This document shows positions 5,786 through 14,492 of a stretch of 27,952 nt of DNA, piece after piece; the stretch's first letter is position 1, and every line of letters starts with the position of its first letter. The translations under genes and the position numbers were made by a program. The notes below the pieces were generated by a model. The model was not told the origin of the DNA. It searched no databases and was given only the letters and a program-made list of their open reading frames with translations. The DNA comes from Candidatus Caenarcanales bacterium (lineage in GTDB: Bacteria > Cyanobacteriota > Vampirovibrionia > LMEP-6097), in assembly GCA_021299565.1 (NCBI GenBank), contig JAJTHA010000190.1:1-27952 (forward strand), in the 5' to 3' direction.

Positions 5786-8620
5786 ATGACACCAGGAATT
5801 CAACCCAGAATAATAACTAGAAGTCAGGTAACTAATAACCACAGGGATCTAACTGCTGACCAATCAGCGACTCCTAATGAAACCATAGCTCTAATTACGG
5901 CTTCAGATGCAATTAGACCTAGTAGCAAACACTTGCCAGCAACAGCTATTAACGGAGTTATTACTGATCAAAAATTAATTGAATGGCATTTTAAGCGACA
6001 AGGCTGGGATGCTACTCCAATAGCAACCGATGAATTTATTGGTAAATCAAAAAATGAATATAATTCAGCTTGGCTTACAAGAGAAATTGCTCAAAACTTT
6101 GTTGATCATAATAAAAAAGCTCCAGGCACATTGAATGGAGTTTCCATCAGTGAAACCTCAAATGACGGGATCACTCAGTTTGTTATAAAAGGAAACTGGA
6201 CTATCGATAAACCAACCGGTTTGGTTGGGCTTCAATCTAAAAAATCTCAAGATCGATATAGTGCTGGAGGTAATGGAATTGGTCTTAAACAAGTAGCAGT
6301 AAGATTGCTGCGAGACTTTGCTGTTAAGAAGTTTCAAATACAAGGAGCTTCTTGGAATTTAGATTACGATCTAGTCAAAAAAGATGTCGTTAATGCTGAC
6401 TTAGAAGCAGCAGGAATAAAGGAGCGTGTCGAAGATGATTGGCTCGTAGGCAAGATGTCAGCTTGTACAGAGAGAAATGATTGTTCATATATCATCGAAA
6501 CACAAGATCAGGAACTAATTCAAGCACTAAGATCACTCAAAGAAGTTGGAGTTTGCGAAGAGAATCCATATTTAGATCAAACAAAAGCTTCAAGTACTTT
6601 AATCAAAGAAGGTAAAGGTAAAATTCTTTGGCTTCCCCTAAATGATAAAGGCGAAATGCAAAATGGCCGGTTATTTATTAATGGTCAAGTGATGAGCTAT
6701 AGAGACAAAGGATCATGCCCACAAGATTTCTGGACTGCCACTGAAGGAGTTAGCATTCAATTGGACAATATGGAATATGACATGAATATTGATAGACCTC
6801 AAGTTGCTTCTTATAGACTTGAAACTTACTTAGAGCATCTATTTAAAGGAATGACTAATTCAGAATTAATCCAAGAACTTAAAGCTTCAGAGCATCTGTG
6901 GGCTAGTGATGCACTAAAGAAAACTTCAAGCTCACTTAGTGCAGCAAATGCGGTTATATCAAAGCTTATTAGCACTTTGCGATATTCAGGTTCATACGAT
7001 GCAAATCAATATTCAGAATATTTTGGTGATAAAAAATATTTAGCTTCAGAAATTGGTATTCCTGATGATCAAATCAAGAAATTAGAACAACAAGGTTATG
7101 TAATTTGTCCAAGCCAATTTGCTGGCATAGGAATGCCAAAAGTAAGTACCGCCCTGAGTAATTTTGATCAAGCTCTCAACACTAAGCCGAGTCATAGTCA
7201 ACATGAATCAAGAAGACTCGCTGAAAAACACGGCGTAAGAGTCAATTACCTAAATCTTGAGAATCTATCTTCGGCAAAAGAATTATTTCAAGATATGCTA
7301 AGTAAGCTTGGCACAAAAATAAAATCTATCAATCAAAAGAGTGAGGGTTCTTCTACTTTTCGAATCTACATTGATGCAAAGATAAGCGTTGATGATATTT
7401 TTATGGATGACCTAGCTTGTCATAGTCAACGCGAAAGAGAAAATTCAACCGAAGGACAAAATCTTTTGCATTATCTCAGAGGTGCATTTTTTTCAGGAAT
7501 GAGTAAGCACTACTTTAAATCTACTTCTCTCTCCCAGGGTGAATATGTAGTAAATCATGACACTAGCTTCAATGCCAATAGGCAGAGACTAATAGCAAGG
7601 AATGTCCCTTGTCCTAGCTCAGAAGGCTTGTTCATAGAACTCCAGGTTAATGATTATCATCTTAGAGAATTTGAAGCTTTAATTAATACTTTTACAAACA
7701 CCAAAAAACCAAATTCAACATCAACGTTTTTTCAACCTAATGACCCAAAATCAATTTCAATAATTGATTATAAAACTCAATTAGAAGCAATTCCAGTTCA
7801 AGCTAAAGAAAATGAAGGACTTGTGGTCAATGGTGCTGCAATCAAAAAACAAGTTAGGCTCTCGCCAGAAGAAATAGCAAGAATTGCAAAATTAGAACAA
7901 GCTGCCCCCGGCATCTCAGCCGCTATTGAACAACTAGATTCCTTAATCCCTGAAATTAATACTAACCAAGGCTCTTCAGACACCCGCCTTGAAAGCTATT
8001 TAAATTGGCGTAATTCTAATCATTTTTATGGACAGTTAGATCTTGATTACAAATATCTTTCAGGTAGAAACTTAGTTCAAATTATTAATGCTGCAACTAA
8101 GGCAAAAGTTAATTTTATAGTTGCAGAGATTGAGTCTGGCTCCAACATTCCGAGTCAAATCAATAATGCTCTAAAAGCAATTATAAATAAAGCTTGTCCT
8201 AGTGATACACAAGTACAGGATGATTTTGAGATTATAATGAGTCCATCACAAAGTCATTTAGCCAAACTTACGCTCATGAGAAACTATGTAGCTTACACAA
8301 CAGGCTACATAATCCCTAACGATACTTTTTTATATCAAGGTACTGGATCTTATGGGATTAATATTGGTCAAAAAGCAATTGGTTTAAACACTGCTCTATT
8401 AGATGTACCATTCGAAGAGGCTATTCAAGTTTTGTTTCATGAAGTAGCACATAACAAATCAATGCAGCATGATCTTGATTTCAGAAATGCTCTAGAAAGA
8501 ATCGTTTCCACCGAGAGAAAAGTTTTAGGCGGAATAATAGGTAAAACAATAACTCAAACTCCTCTTAATGATCTTGAAAGAAAAATTGCTGGAATAAGAG
8601 ATGAATGGGAAAGGCTTTAA
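5786..8620 (+). CDS. GHKL (Hsp90-like) ATPase domain fused to a C-terminal HExxH zincin-like metallopeptidase
   Basis: A large protein (947 residues from GTG 5777, 944 from the preferred ATG) with an unrecognised combination. Numbers follow the GTG start. A disordered N-terminus of about 60 residues precedes a GHKL ATPase fold: N-box REIAQNFVDHN at 102-112 and glycine-rich lid SAGGNGIGLK at 162-171, as in Hsp90, MutL, gyrase B and histidine kinases. A following block with GRLFINGQVMSYRDKG, IQLDNMEYDMNID and RP looks like a dedicated transducer domain. Central regions are unassigned. Near the C-terminus HEVAH (888-892) is followed by H898 and F902, a SprT/minigluzincin-like HExxH...HxxxF arrangement, so Zn peptidase activity is plausible. 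I see no kinase, response-regulator or membrane segment. An ATP-gated protease, chaperone-protease or conflict-system effector are all possible. Domain calls are firm; function is unknown. Confidence 0.85.
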   Translation: MTPGIQPRIITRSQVTNNHRDLTADQSATPNETIALITASDAIRPSSKHLPATAINGVITDQKLIEWHFKRQGWDATPIATDEFIGKSKNEYNSAWLTREIAQNFVDHNKKAPGTLNGVSISETSNDGITQFVIKGNWTIDKPTGLVGLQSKKSQDRYSAGGNGIGLKQVAVRLLRDFAVKKFQIQGASWNLDYDLVKKDVVNADLEAAGIKERVEDDWLVGKMSACTERNDCSYIIETQDQELIQALRSLKEVGVCEENPYLDQTKASSTLIKEGKGKILWLPLNDKGEMQNGRLFINGQVMSYRDKGSCPQDFWTATEGVSIQLDNMEYDMNIDRPQVASYRLETYLEHLFKGMTNSELIQELKASEHLWASDALKKTSSSLSAANAVISKLISTLRYSGSYDANQYSEYFGDKKYLASEIGIPDDQIKKLEQQGYVICPSQFAGIGMPKVSTALSNFDQALNTKPSHSQHESRRLAEKHGVRVNYLNLENLSSAKELFQDMLSKLGTKIKSINQKSEGSSTFRIYIDAKISVDDIFMDDLACHSQRERENSTEGQNLLHYLRGAFFSGMSKHYFKSTSLSQGEYVVNHDTSFNANRQRLIARNVPCPSSEGLFIELQVNDYHLREFEALINTFTNTKKPNSTSTFFQPNDPKSISIIDYKTQLEAIPVQAKENEGLVVNGAAIKKQVRLSPEEIARIAKLEQAAPGISAAIEQLDSLIPEINTNQGSSDTRLESYLNWRNSNHFYGQLDLDYKYLSGRNLVQIINAATKAKVNFIVAEIESGSNIPSQINNALKAIINKACPSDTQVQDDFEIIMSPSQSHLAKLTLMRNYVAYTTGYIIPNDTFLYQGTGSYGINIGQKAIGLNTALLDVPFEEAIQVLFHEVAHNKSMQHDLDFRNALERIVSTERKVLGGIIGKTITQTPLNDLERKIAGIRDEWERL

Positions 8621-8721
8621 GAAATAGAGTAGTAGAAGGACCGGTTACGCCAACTTGGATATTTCATCATAATAAGTTGATAGAAGGATTGACCTTGGAT
8701 CCTCAACAACTAACCTTTTAG
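8605..8721 (+). CDS. Possible 38-codon small protein, or an out-of-frame extension of the ATPase-zincin gene
   Basis: An ATG at 8605 opens 38 codons that end at TAG 8719-8721 and overlap the last 16 nt of the ATPase-zincin gene. The translation begins MGKALRNRVVEG, contains PTWIFHHNK and ends LTLDPQQLTF. Composition is protein-like, with Trp, Pro and His rather than low-complexity. The upstream GGAATAAGAG is only a weak ribosome-binding site. A one-base indel between 8602 and 8620 would instead join this frame to the larger protein. I recognise no family, and a chance ORF remains possible. Confidence 0.3.
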   Translation: MGKALRNRVVEGPVTPTWIFHHNKLIEGLTLDPQQLTF

Positions 8722-8788
8722 TCCATTTTGACTTACCTGGTCCTTGCGACAAAATTTTGAATTTTTAAGGTGCTAAGATTCAATAGTA

Positions 8789-9034
8789 ATGAACATCCAA
8801 AATCCCAATTTACCAAGTGCTCCAGTTATTGTAGAACTTGAAGCTGGCTCAAAAATTGCTTACTGTACTTGCGGCTGGTCAAGCAAAGGGGTTTTTTGTG
8901 ATGGCTCTCATGCAAAAAAAGAAACTGGCATGACTCCAAAAATTTTAGAAATCACAGAAACTAAAAAATATGCTTTATGTGCTTGTCGCAAAACTAATAA
9001 CAGTCCTTTTTGCGATGGTAGTCACGCTAGATAA
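8789..9034 (+). CDS. Double CDGSH iron-sulfur domain protein
   Basis: An 81-residue soluble protein with two CDGSH-type [2Fe-2S] motifs (three Cys and one His ligand each), as in small bacterial relatives of mitoNEET/Miner2. The second motif, CACRKTNNSPFCDGSH, is complete. The first, CTCGWSSKGVFCDGSH, keeps all ligands but has Val where the family usually has Pro before xCDGSH. No signal or membrane segment is seen, so it should be a cytoplasmic redox or Fe-S transfer protein. There is no Shine-Dalgarno; a TAAGAT hexamer (8774-8779) lies 9 nt before the ATG. The gene sits 23 bp ahead of the DoxX-like gene, but that gene has its own -10-like element. Confidence 0.9.
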   Translation: MNIQNPNLPSAPVIVELEAGSKIAYCTCGWSSKGVFCDGSHAKKETGMTPKILEITETKKYALCACRKTNNSPFCDGSHAR

Positions 9035-9045
9035 TTAGTCAGCGC

Positions 9046-9051
9046 TATAAT
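9046..9051 (+). promoter_or_regulatory. Canonical -10 (TATAAT) for a leaderless start of the DoxX-like gene
   Basis: Exact TATAAT is followed by 6 nt and then ATG at 9058. There is no ribosome-binding site and no room for a leader, so transcription should begin at or within a base or two of the ATG. No clear -35 is seen. Confidence 0.55.
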
Positions 9052-9057
9052 TAGAGA

Positions 9058-9453
9058 ATGTCATTAGTTGAACGAAACTCACTGTGGTTAACTGCTTTGT
9101 TTTATATCGGAGTGGGGATAACTCATTTTTTTGCGGTTGATTTTTTAGTTGAGATTATTCCAGATATTTTGCCCGCTAAAATGATATTGGTTTATTTATC
9201 AGGCTTTATACAAATTGTTTTGGGTATTGCTTTACTGAACAAGAACACCAGAAAGCAATCTGCTTGCTTGATTGCGTTGATGCTCGTAGTATATCTTTGG
9301 GTGCATGTTGATATGTTAATTCAAAAAGATTATTTCATTGAAACGCTGAATTTGACTAATTACATAGCTAATCCTGATATCTTCTTTTATGGAAGAATTG
9401 CGCTTCAATTCGTGATGATTTATTGGATACTTGCTTTTACAAAAGATAACTAA
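9058..9453 (+). CDS. DoxX-like small integral membrane protein
   Basis: A 131-residue protein with four hydrophobic helices. The early GVGITHFFAVDFLVEIIPDILP, the middle LSGFIQIVLGIALL and a later polar-interrupted helix containing VHVDM match the DoxX/DoxD-like membrane family, which includes quinone-linked subunits and many uncharacterised members. The role here is unknown. The stop TAA (9451-9453) directly abuts the stop of the convergent phosphorylase fusion gene, leaving no space for a terminator. Family assignment comes from the pattern and is moderate. Confidence 0.65.
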   Translation: MSLVERNSLWLTALFYIGVGITHFFAVDFLVEIIPDILPAKMILVYLSGFIQIVLGIALLNKNTRKQSACLIALMLVVYLWVHVDMLIQKDYFIETLNLTNYIANPDIFFYGRIALQFVMIYWILAFTKDN

Positions 9454-12400
9454 CTAATGACTCTCACTAGTCAGCAAACTGCGTTTGATGACCGGAATAT
9501 ACATGCGCGTATTATAGTCTTCAAGCATACGATTAGCGCTAAAGTGTCTTCCGGTTTCAGCAATAGAAACTTTCATACGCTCTACCCACTTCTCAGAATA
9601 TCCCTCTGCATTTTTTGCATAGTACATAGGAATTACTTCTTGCTCAAGCAACTTATACAAGCTATCGCTTTCTTCGTCACACATACGCTCGTAATCTTCA
9701 AGAGTAGAAGCTGGTTCAATTTTCCAACCAAGGTCATCTCTGTAACCTTCCGCCCACCAGCCATCTGGTAAAGAAAGATTGAGAACTCCACTAGCTGCAG
9801 CTTTCATACCACTAGTTCCACAAGCTTCTTGGCGCATAATTGGATTATTCAACCATACATCAACACCACCGGTTAAAAGCCTGCCGGTGTGCATGTTGTA
9901 ATTTTCGATAATCAATAATTTACCAATGAATCTTTCGTCAAGAACGTATTTGTAAATTTCCTTGATTAATTCTTTCGCCACACCATTAGCTGGATGCGAC
10001 TTGCCACCATAAACTATAACCAAAGGTTTATCAGTGTTACTCAAGATTTTAATTAAACGCTCTGGATCTCTAAACAATAAACTTGCTCTTTTATATTCAG
10101 CAAATCTTCTTGCAAAACCAATAGTCAAAACGTTTTCATCAAGTCCATCAATAATACGTTTGATATCTTCGATACCCAAACCTCTTCTTAAATATTGACG
10201 TTTGATATTGTCTTTCAAATTACTAATCAAATCTTTTTTGTGTTCTTGGTGCAATTTCCAGAGCAATTCATTTGGGGCTTGGTGAATTTTATCAAAATCC
10301 AAATAGTCGCCGTGTTTGCATAACTGCTTGATTCTTGACGCGAGCCAAGTTGGCATATGCACTCCATTAGTCACAAAATTAAAGAATCTCTGATCACTAG
10401 GAAACACATTAGACCACATTTCTCTACTTACATCTTCGTGTAATTTAGAGACGGAATTCGCTTTGCGAGAGACTCTTAGAGCAAGCACCGTCATAGAAAA
10501 TTCACTAGGATTATTTATATTACGACCAAGTTCCATAAAGCTCTCGATAGGCATATGCATGTAATCAAAAACTCTATTTAGTATGCTTCTGACTTGATCC
10601 ATAGCAAAAGCCTCGTTACCAGCAGCAACAGGAGTATGAGTCGTGAAGATCGTATGATTCTGAATAGCTTTCACCGCAGACTCAAACGAATATCCCTGCA
10701 ACGCATAACGTCTCAATAATTCAACTGTGATAAAAGCACAATGTCCTTCATTAAGATGATAAACCGCAGGATCTAGTCCTAGAACGTCTTTCAAGAGTCT
10801 TACACCAGCAATACCGATCAAGATCTCTTGCTTGAGTCTTGTTTCTCTATCACCGACATATAATCTACCTGAGATATGCCTGTCCTCTTCTCTATTTTCA
10901 TCCAAATTTGTATCAAACAAGAATAAAGGAACTCTTCCAACTCTAACGACTAATACTTTTGTCCAAACCACATGTTCAGGAAAATCCACTGGAATTTTAA
11001 CTGCTTCACCAGCTTGATTCAAGAGTACATTAACCGGCAAATTTTTCCAATCTAATTCAGGATAGTGTTCAACTTGATAACCATCATGATTTATTTCTTG
11101 GACAAAATAACCGTTCTTATAGAACAGTCCAATACCAATCATATTAAGGTTCATATCAGAAGCCGATTTAAGATGATCACCTGCAAGAATACCAAGACCA
11201 CCGGAATAAATTGGCAATGATTCATGCAAACCGAATTCCATAGATAGGTACGCGATACTCGGTCTTGATAGATCAATAAGAGAACCTATACTAGTATCTC
11301 CCATATAATTTTTGAATCTTTCGTAGACTTTATCTAGTTTTTCTACAAAAGCTAGATCATTTTGGTAATTTTCTAAATCTGACGGGGGGATACTTTTAAG
11401 CAATCTAATTGGATTGTGGTCATAGTATTCCCATAAATCTGGATTTAAAGATTTGAATAATTCTTGAGCCTCATCATCCCAACACCACCATAGATTATAA
11501 GCAAGATCATTTAACTTGCGGATTTTTTCTGGCAAACTCACATCTAAGCTAAAGCAGCGCAAAATTGGCTTACCTGGCTGGATATGACATCTAGCTCCTG
11601 CAAAAGGATTTTTCTCATGGATAGATCTAATAGATAGTTCTCTATCGTAACCTTTACCCAATGCAATATCGTATGCATTCTTGTAGTCAGGGAAAATTTG
11701 ACTCCAATCATTTTGAGCTCTAAGGATATTAGTTTCTTTTTCAAGAATATCCATATCTTGTTTTTTAGAAGCAAAATCATACATTAATTTAGCTAGCTTT
11801 TCTGCAGCTTCATCAAAAGTTTTATTGCGTCTAGGAAGAACCATGATCAAATTGTCCATAGTTTCTTCGTTGATTTGAGTCCAATAACCAAAACCCGAAA
11901 GATCTGATGTGATAGTTGGTATGCCCACAACCGCGCTCTCAAGCGGGGTGTAGCCCCATGGCTCATAAAACGATGGGAATAAACTTAGATCACAAGCCTC
12001 TAAAATATCCTCATATCTCATGTTGAATATTCCATCTTGACCATCAAGATACAAAGTCGAGAACATGACTTTAATAGCACTATCTTTGCGATCTAAGCCA
12101 TGATGATGACACGAATTAACAATTGCATCGTGTTCTTTATTGTATACAGGAGATATCGCGACTTCATTAAGTTCAGAATCATGAGATTTTGGTAATTGAT
12201 AATTATTGACTCTTAAATTATCAGCAGCTACCAAAAACATCATAACTATAGGTGGACAATCATTTCCTAATTTTGCTTTCATTCTACTTAAAGCATCAAT
12301 AGTTAGATCGTAACCTTTGTTTTTGAACTCATATCTTCCTGAGCTAACCCACAGTTGAGTATTGTCTGGAAGTTTTTGTTCAAAGAACGATTCACAAATT

Positions 12401-13230
12401 TTCAAAAGATATTTTCTCTTTTCAGCTTTTAATTTAGCGTCGAACTTGAATGGTTCTTTAACATCCATTCCGTTGTAAACAACAAGATCAGGATCACGTC
12501 CAAGAATCATGTAACATTCTCTTGCAGTTATTTCACTAACGGTAGTAAAACAATCAGAATATTTTGCCGTCATGCATTCCATAGAATGCTTTGCTTTGAC
12601 CCCATAACGATAAGCTTTATCTTCAACCTGGCTACCCATCTCTATTTCATGATAGTAAAAAGGATTGTGATGGGCCATTGATCTACCTAACATAGTTGCA
12701 TGCGTTGTGAAGACGGTACCAACTTTAGGCATATTTTTTCTGAGGTACAATACACCAGCGCCACACATCCATTCATGAAAATGAGCGACTGCATGATCGT
12801 TTTCTTTTAGACTTGTTTTGCAAATTGCTTCGATTACTTCGCCGCATGTTGTTGAAAATAAAACTGGTTCTACGTAATCCCAACCACCTTCATAAGAATC
12901 AGCACCAAACTCATTCCAGTAAGCGAAAAGCAACCTTTCGATATTAAATCTTTCTTTGAAACCACCAACTAAAATTGCTCTTGGTTTACCAGGAATTTTC
13001 CAACGTCCAAAACGACAAGGAATATTTGCTTTATTTAAAGCGGCTTTGATAGCATCAAAAAAACTTTCGTTTGTTTCTTCAAAATCAAAATTCTGTCCAA
13101 TGTCTGGACCAAGTGCGATATAACCGTCACCATAATTTTTTAGAGCTTCAGGAGCTTTAGTTGAGACAACAGTATAAATCCCACCAACTTTGTTACATAC
13201 TTCCCAGCTGACTTCAAAAATATATTTCAT
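9454..13230 (-). CDS. Fused GT3 glycogen synthase - DUF3417 - GT35 alpha-glucan phosphorylase
   Basis: A 1258-residue cytoplasmic enzyme joining glycogen synthesis and breakdown. Residues 1 to about 550 are a GYS-like GT3 synthase: EVSWEVCNKVGGIYTV at the start, and the retaining-transferase signature EPWGYTPLE with E423 and E431. About 560-655 is DUF3417 (LAYNLWWCWDDEA), which precedes phosphorylases of the alpha-glucan type. From about 655 (YLSMEFGLHESLPIYSGGLG) to the end is a GT35 phosphorylase. Its pyridoxal-phosphate lysine is expected at K1143 in GTSGMKAA. The gene follows the GH57 gene by 53 bp and is last in the glycogen operon. Similar architectures are known in other bacteria, as far as I recall. 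Both halves retain their key motifs, so neither looks decayed. Confidence 0.93.
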   Translation of the reverse strand: MKYIFEVSWEVCNKVGGIYTVVSTKAPEALKNYGDGYIALGPDIGQNFDFEETNESFFDAIKAALNKANIPCRFGRWKIPGKPRAILVGGFKERFNIERLLFAYWNEFGADSYEGGWDYVEPVLFSTTCGEVIEAICKTSLKENDHAVAHFHEWMCGAGVLYLRKNMPKVGTVFTTHATMLGRSMAHHNPFYYHEIEMGSQVEDKAYRYGVKAKHSMECMTAKYSDCFTTVSEITARECYMILGRDPDLVVYNGMDVKEPFKFDAKLKAEKRKYLLKICESFFEQKLPDNTQLWVSSGRYEFKNKGYDLTIDALSRMKAKLGNDCPPIVMMFLVAADNLRVNNYQLPKSHDSELNEVAISPVYNKEHDAIVNSCHHHGLDRKDSAIKVMFSTLYLDGQDGIFNMRYEDILEACDLSLFPSFYEPWGYTPLESAVVGIPTITSDLSGFGYWTQINEETMDNLIMVLPRRNKTFDEAAEKLAKLMYDFASKKQDMDILEKETNILRAQNDWSQIFPDYKNAYDIALGKGYDRELSIRSIHEKNPFAGARCHIQPGKPILRCFSLDVSLPEKIRKLNDLAYNLWWCWDDEAQELFKSLNPDLWEYYDHNPIRLLKSIPPSDLENYQNDLAFVEKLDKVYERFKNYMGDTSIGSLIDLSRPSIAYLSMEFGLHESLPIYSGGLGILAGDHLKSASDMNLNMIGIGLFYKNGYFVQEINHDGYQVEHYPELDWKNLPVNVLLNQAGEAVKIPVDFPEHVVWTKVLVVRVGRVPLFLFDTNLDENREEDRHISGRLYVGDRETRLKQEILIGIAGVRLLKDVLGLDPAVYHLNEGHCAFITVELLRRYALQGYSFESAVKAIQNHTIFTTHTPVAAGNEAFAMDQVRSILNRVFDYMHMPIESFMELGRNINNPSEFSMTVLALRVSRKANSVSKLHEDVSREMWSNVFPSDQRFFNFVTNGVHMPTWLASRIKQLCKHGDYLDFDKIHQAPNELLWKLHQEHKKDLISNLKDNIKRQYLRRGLGIEDIKRIIDGLDENVLTIGFARRFAEYKRASLLFRDPERLIKILSNTDKPLVIVYGGKSHPANGVAKELIKEIYKYVLDERFIGKLLIIENYNMHTGRLLTGGVDVWLNNPIMRQEACGTSGMKAAASGVLNLSLPDGWWAEGYRDDLGWKIEPASTLEDYERMCDEESDSLYKLLEQEVIPMYYAKNAEGYSEKWVERMKVSIAETGRHFSANRMLEDYNTRMYIPVIKRSLLTSESH

Positions 13231-13283
13231 AGATTTATTATTCCACTAATTTAAATTATCTAGGTAAATATCAAGATAAACCA

Positions 13284-14480
13284 TTAGATCAATACAGGTT
13301 GTTTAAATAATACATTTTCAAAATCCCTTAATACATTTTGATAATTTATATAAGCCTCATAAGGGCTTTCATAAGGATTGAAATATTTGTGAACATCACC
13401 ATCAGCAAACCATTTAGTACACATATAGTAAAAATGATCTGAAGTTTGCAAGGCTCTCCAGGTATTTATCAAATCCTGGTTAGCAGTTGCATAAACTTGT
13501 TGTTCTAACCTAAAAACATTCTCCAAAGCATCATCTTGAATATTATTTCCAACCCAAGCGCTCAAATCTCTTTCAGTGTCTGCCCAGGATACATAATACG
13601 GTACGTTTAGTTTTTCTCGCACTGAATACCTTTGAATTGTCTCAGAAGGAGTGGAGAAACTAAAACTAGAATGCTTCATGATAAATCCTGGTAAAACTTT
13701 CATGAATTCAAAAATTCCCGTCTCTGTCCACTGGTGCTCTCCAAAAGTTTCATAATCCATAAATAGATTTATAGTCTCAGCATTTGAATCCAAATCGTGC
13801 ACCCAAGAAGTGAATCTTTCGGCTTTGAGAGGGAATTCCTTCCAGCCTCTGTTTGAAAATCTAAAAGCTATATCATCAGATAGTTGATAATTCCTTAAAA
13901 GTACTTTTATATCATTGCAATTACTCGGTTGATAAACAAAATTTGCTGATCGCCAATCCAGAATTTTCTCAACGCCTTCAGCAAGTATAGCCTTGAAGCC
14001 CAATTCCTCAGCAATTTTGGCGATGTCATTACTGTAAATCAACTCTGTGTTTCTAAATACATTAGTATCGTAACCAAACTCTTGTTTGATCAAATCACGA
14101 TGTTGTTGTATTTGTTTTTTAAATTCTTCAGTTGATTTCAAAAACGACAAACTATGATAGTAAGTCTCAGAAAGAATTTCAACACAACCGGTATCAACCA
14201 AGCGTCTAAAAGAATCTAAAGTCTCTGGACTGTATTTTTTCATTTGCTCTATGGCAACACCAGAAATTGAATAAGATATTCTGAATCGTCCTTCGTGCAT
14301 CTTGATGAGATCTAACATCATCTGATTAGTCGGCAAATAGCATTTAGATGCGACTTTGCGCATGATCCCTGCATTGGCCTCTTCATCTTCATAAAAATGT
14401 GAGTTGTTTATATCAAAAATAGTATATTTCCTCAAACGCTTTGGTTGATGCACCTGGAAATAAAAACAAATACTCGGCAT
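13284..14480 (-). CDS. GH57 family alpha-glucan hydrolase/transferase
   Basis: A 398-residue protein with the GH57 (beta/alpha)7 signatures: HQP at 11-13, the nucleophile glutamate E146 in FRNTELIYSN, and the acid/base aspartate D242 in FMDYETFGEHQW. GH57 members include alpha-amylases, 4-alpha-glucanotransferases and branching enzymes. The short length argues against the larger GH57 branching enzymes, so an intracellular amylase or glucanotransferase is most likely. It lies 7 bp after the GT4 gene and before the synthase-phosphorylase fusion, so it presumably acts on glycogen. TATAAT lies 6 nt before the ATG and overlaps the stop codon of the upstream gene. Confidence 0.88.
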   Translation of the reverse strand: MPSICFYFQVHQPKRLRKYTIFDINNSHFYEDEEANAGIMRKVASKCYLPTNQMMLDLIKMHEGRFRISYSISGVAIEQMKKYSPETLDSFRRLVDTGCVEILSETYYHSLSFLKSTEEFKKQIQQHRDLIKQEFGYDTNVFRNTELIYSNDIAKIAEELGFKAILAEGVEKILDWRSANFVYQPSNCNDIKVLLRNYQLSDDIAFRFSNRGWKEFPLKAERFTSWVHDLDSNAETINLFMDYETFGEHQWTETGIFEFMKVLPGFIMKHSSFSFSTPSETIQRYSVREKLNVPYYVSWADTERDLSAWVGNNIQDDALENVFRLEQQVYATANQDLINTWRALQTSDHFYYMCTKWFADGDVHKYFNPYESPYEAYINYQNVLRDFENVLFKQPVLI

Positions 14481-14486
14481 GATTAA

Positions 14487-14492
14487 ATTATA
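14487..14492 (-). promoter_or_regulatory. TATAAT inside the glycogen operon, overlapping the upstream stop codon
   Basis: On the minus strand TATAAT is followed by 6 nt and the ATG of the GH57 gene. The hexamer contains the TAA stop of the GT4 gene. No Shine-Dalgarno is present, so GH57 and the downstream fusion gene could be served by an internal leaderless promoter. Confidence 0.5.

Noticed and set aside
8636..8746. Inverted repeat AAGGACCGG / CCTGGTCCTT between the ATPase-zincin and CDGSH genes
   Set aside because: The arms match imperfectly and are about 100 bp apart, with no T-run; it is not convincing as a terminator or element boundary.
5644..8788. Complete mobile island or prophage
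   Set aside because: There is no integrase, transposase, tRNA target or flanking direct repeat that I can see. Base composition looks like the surroundings.
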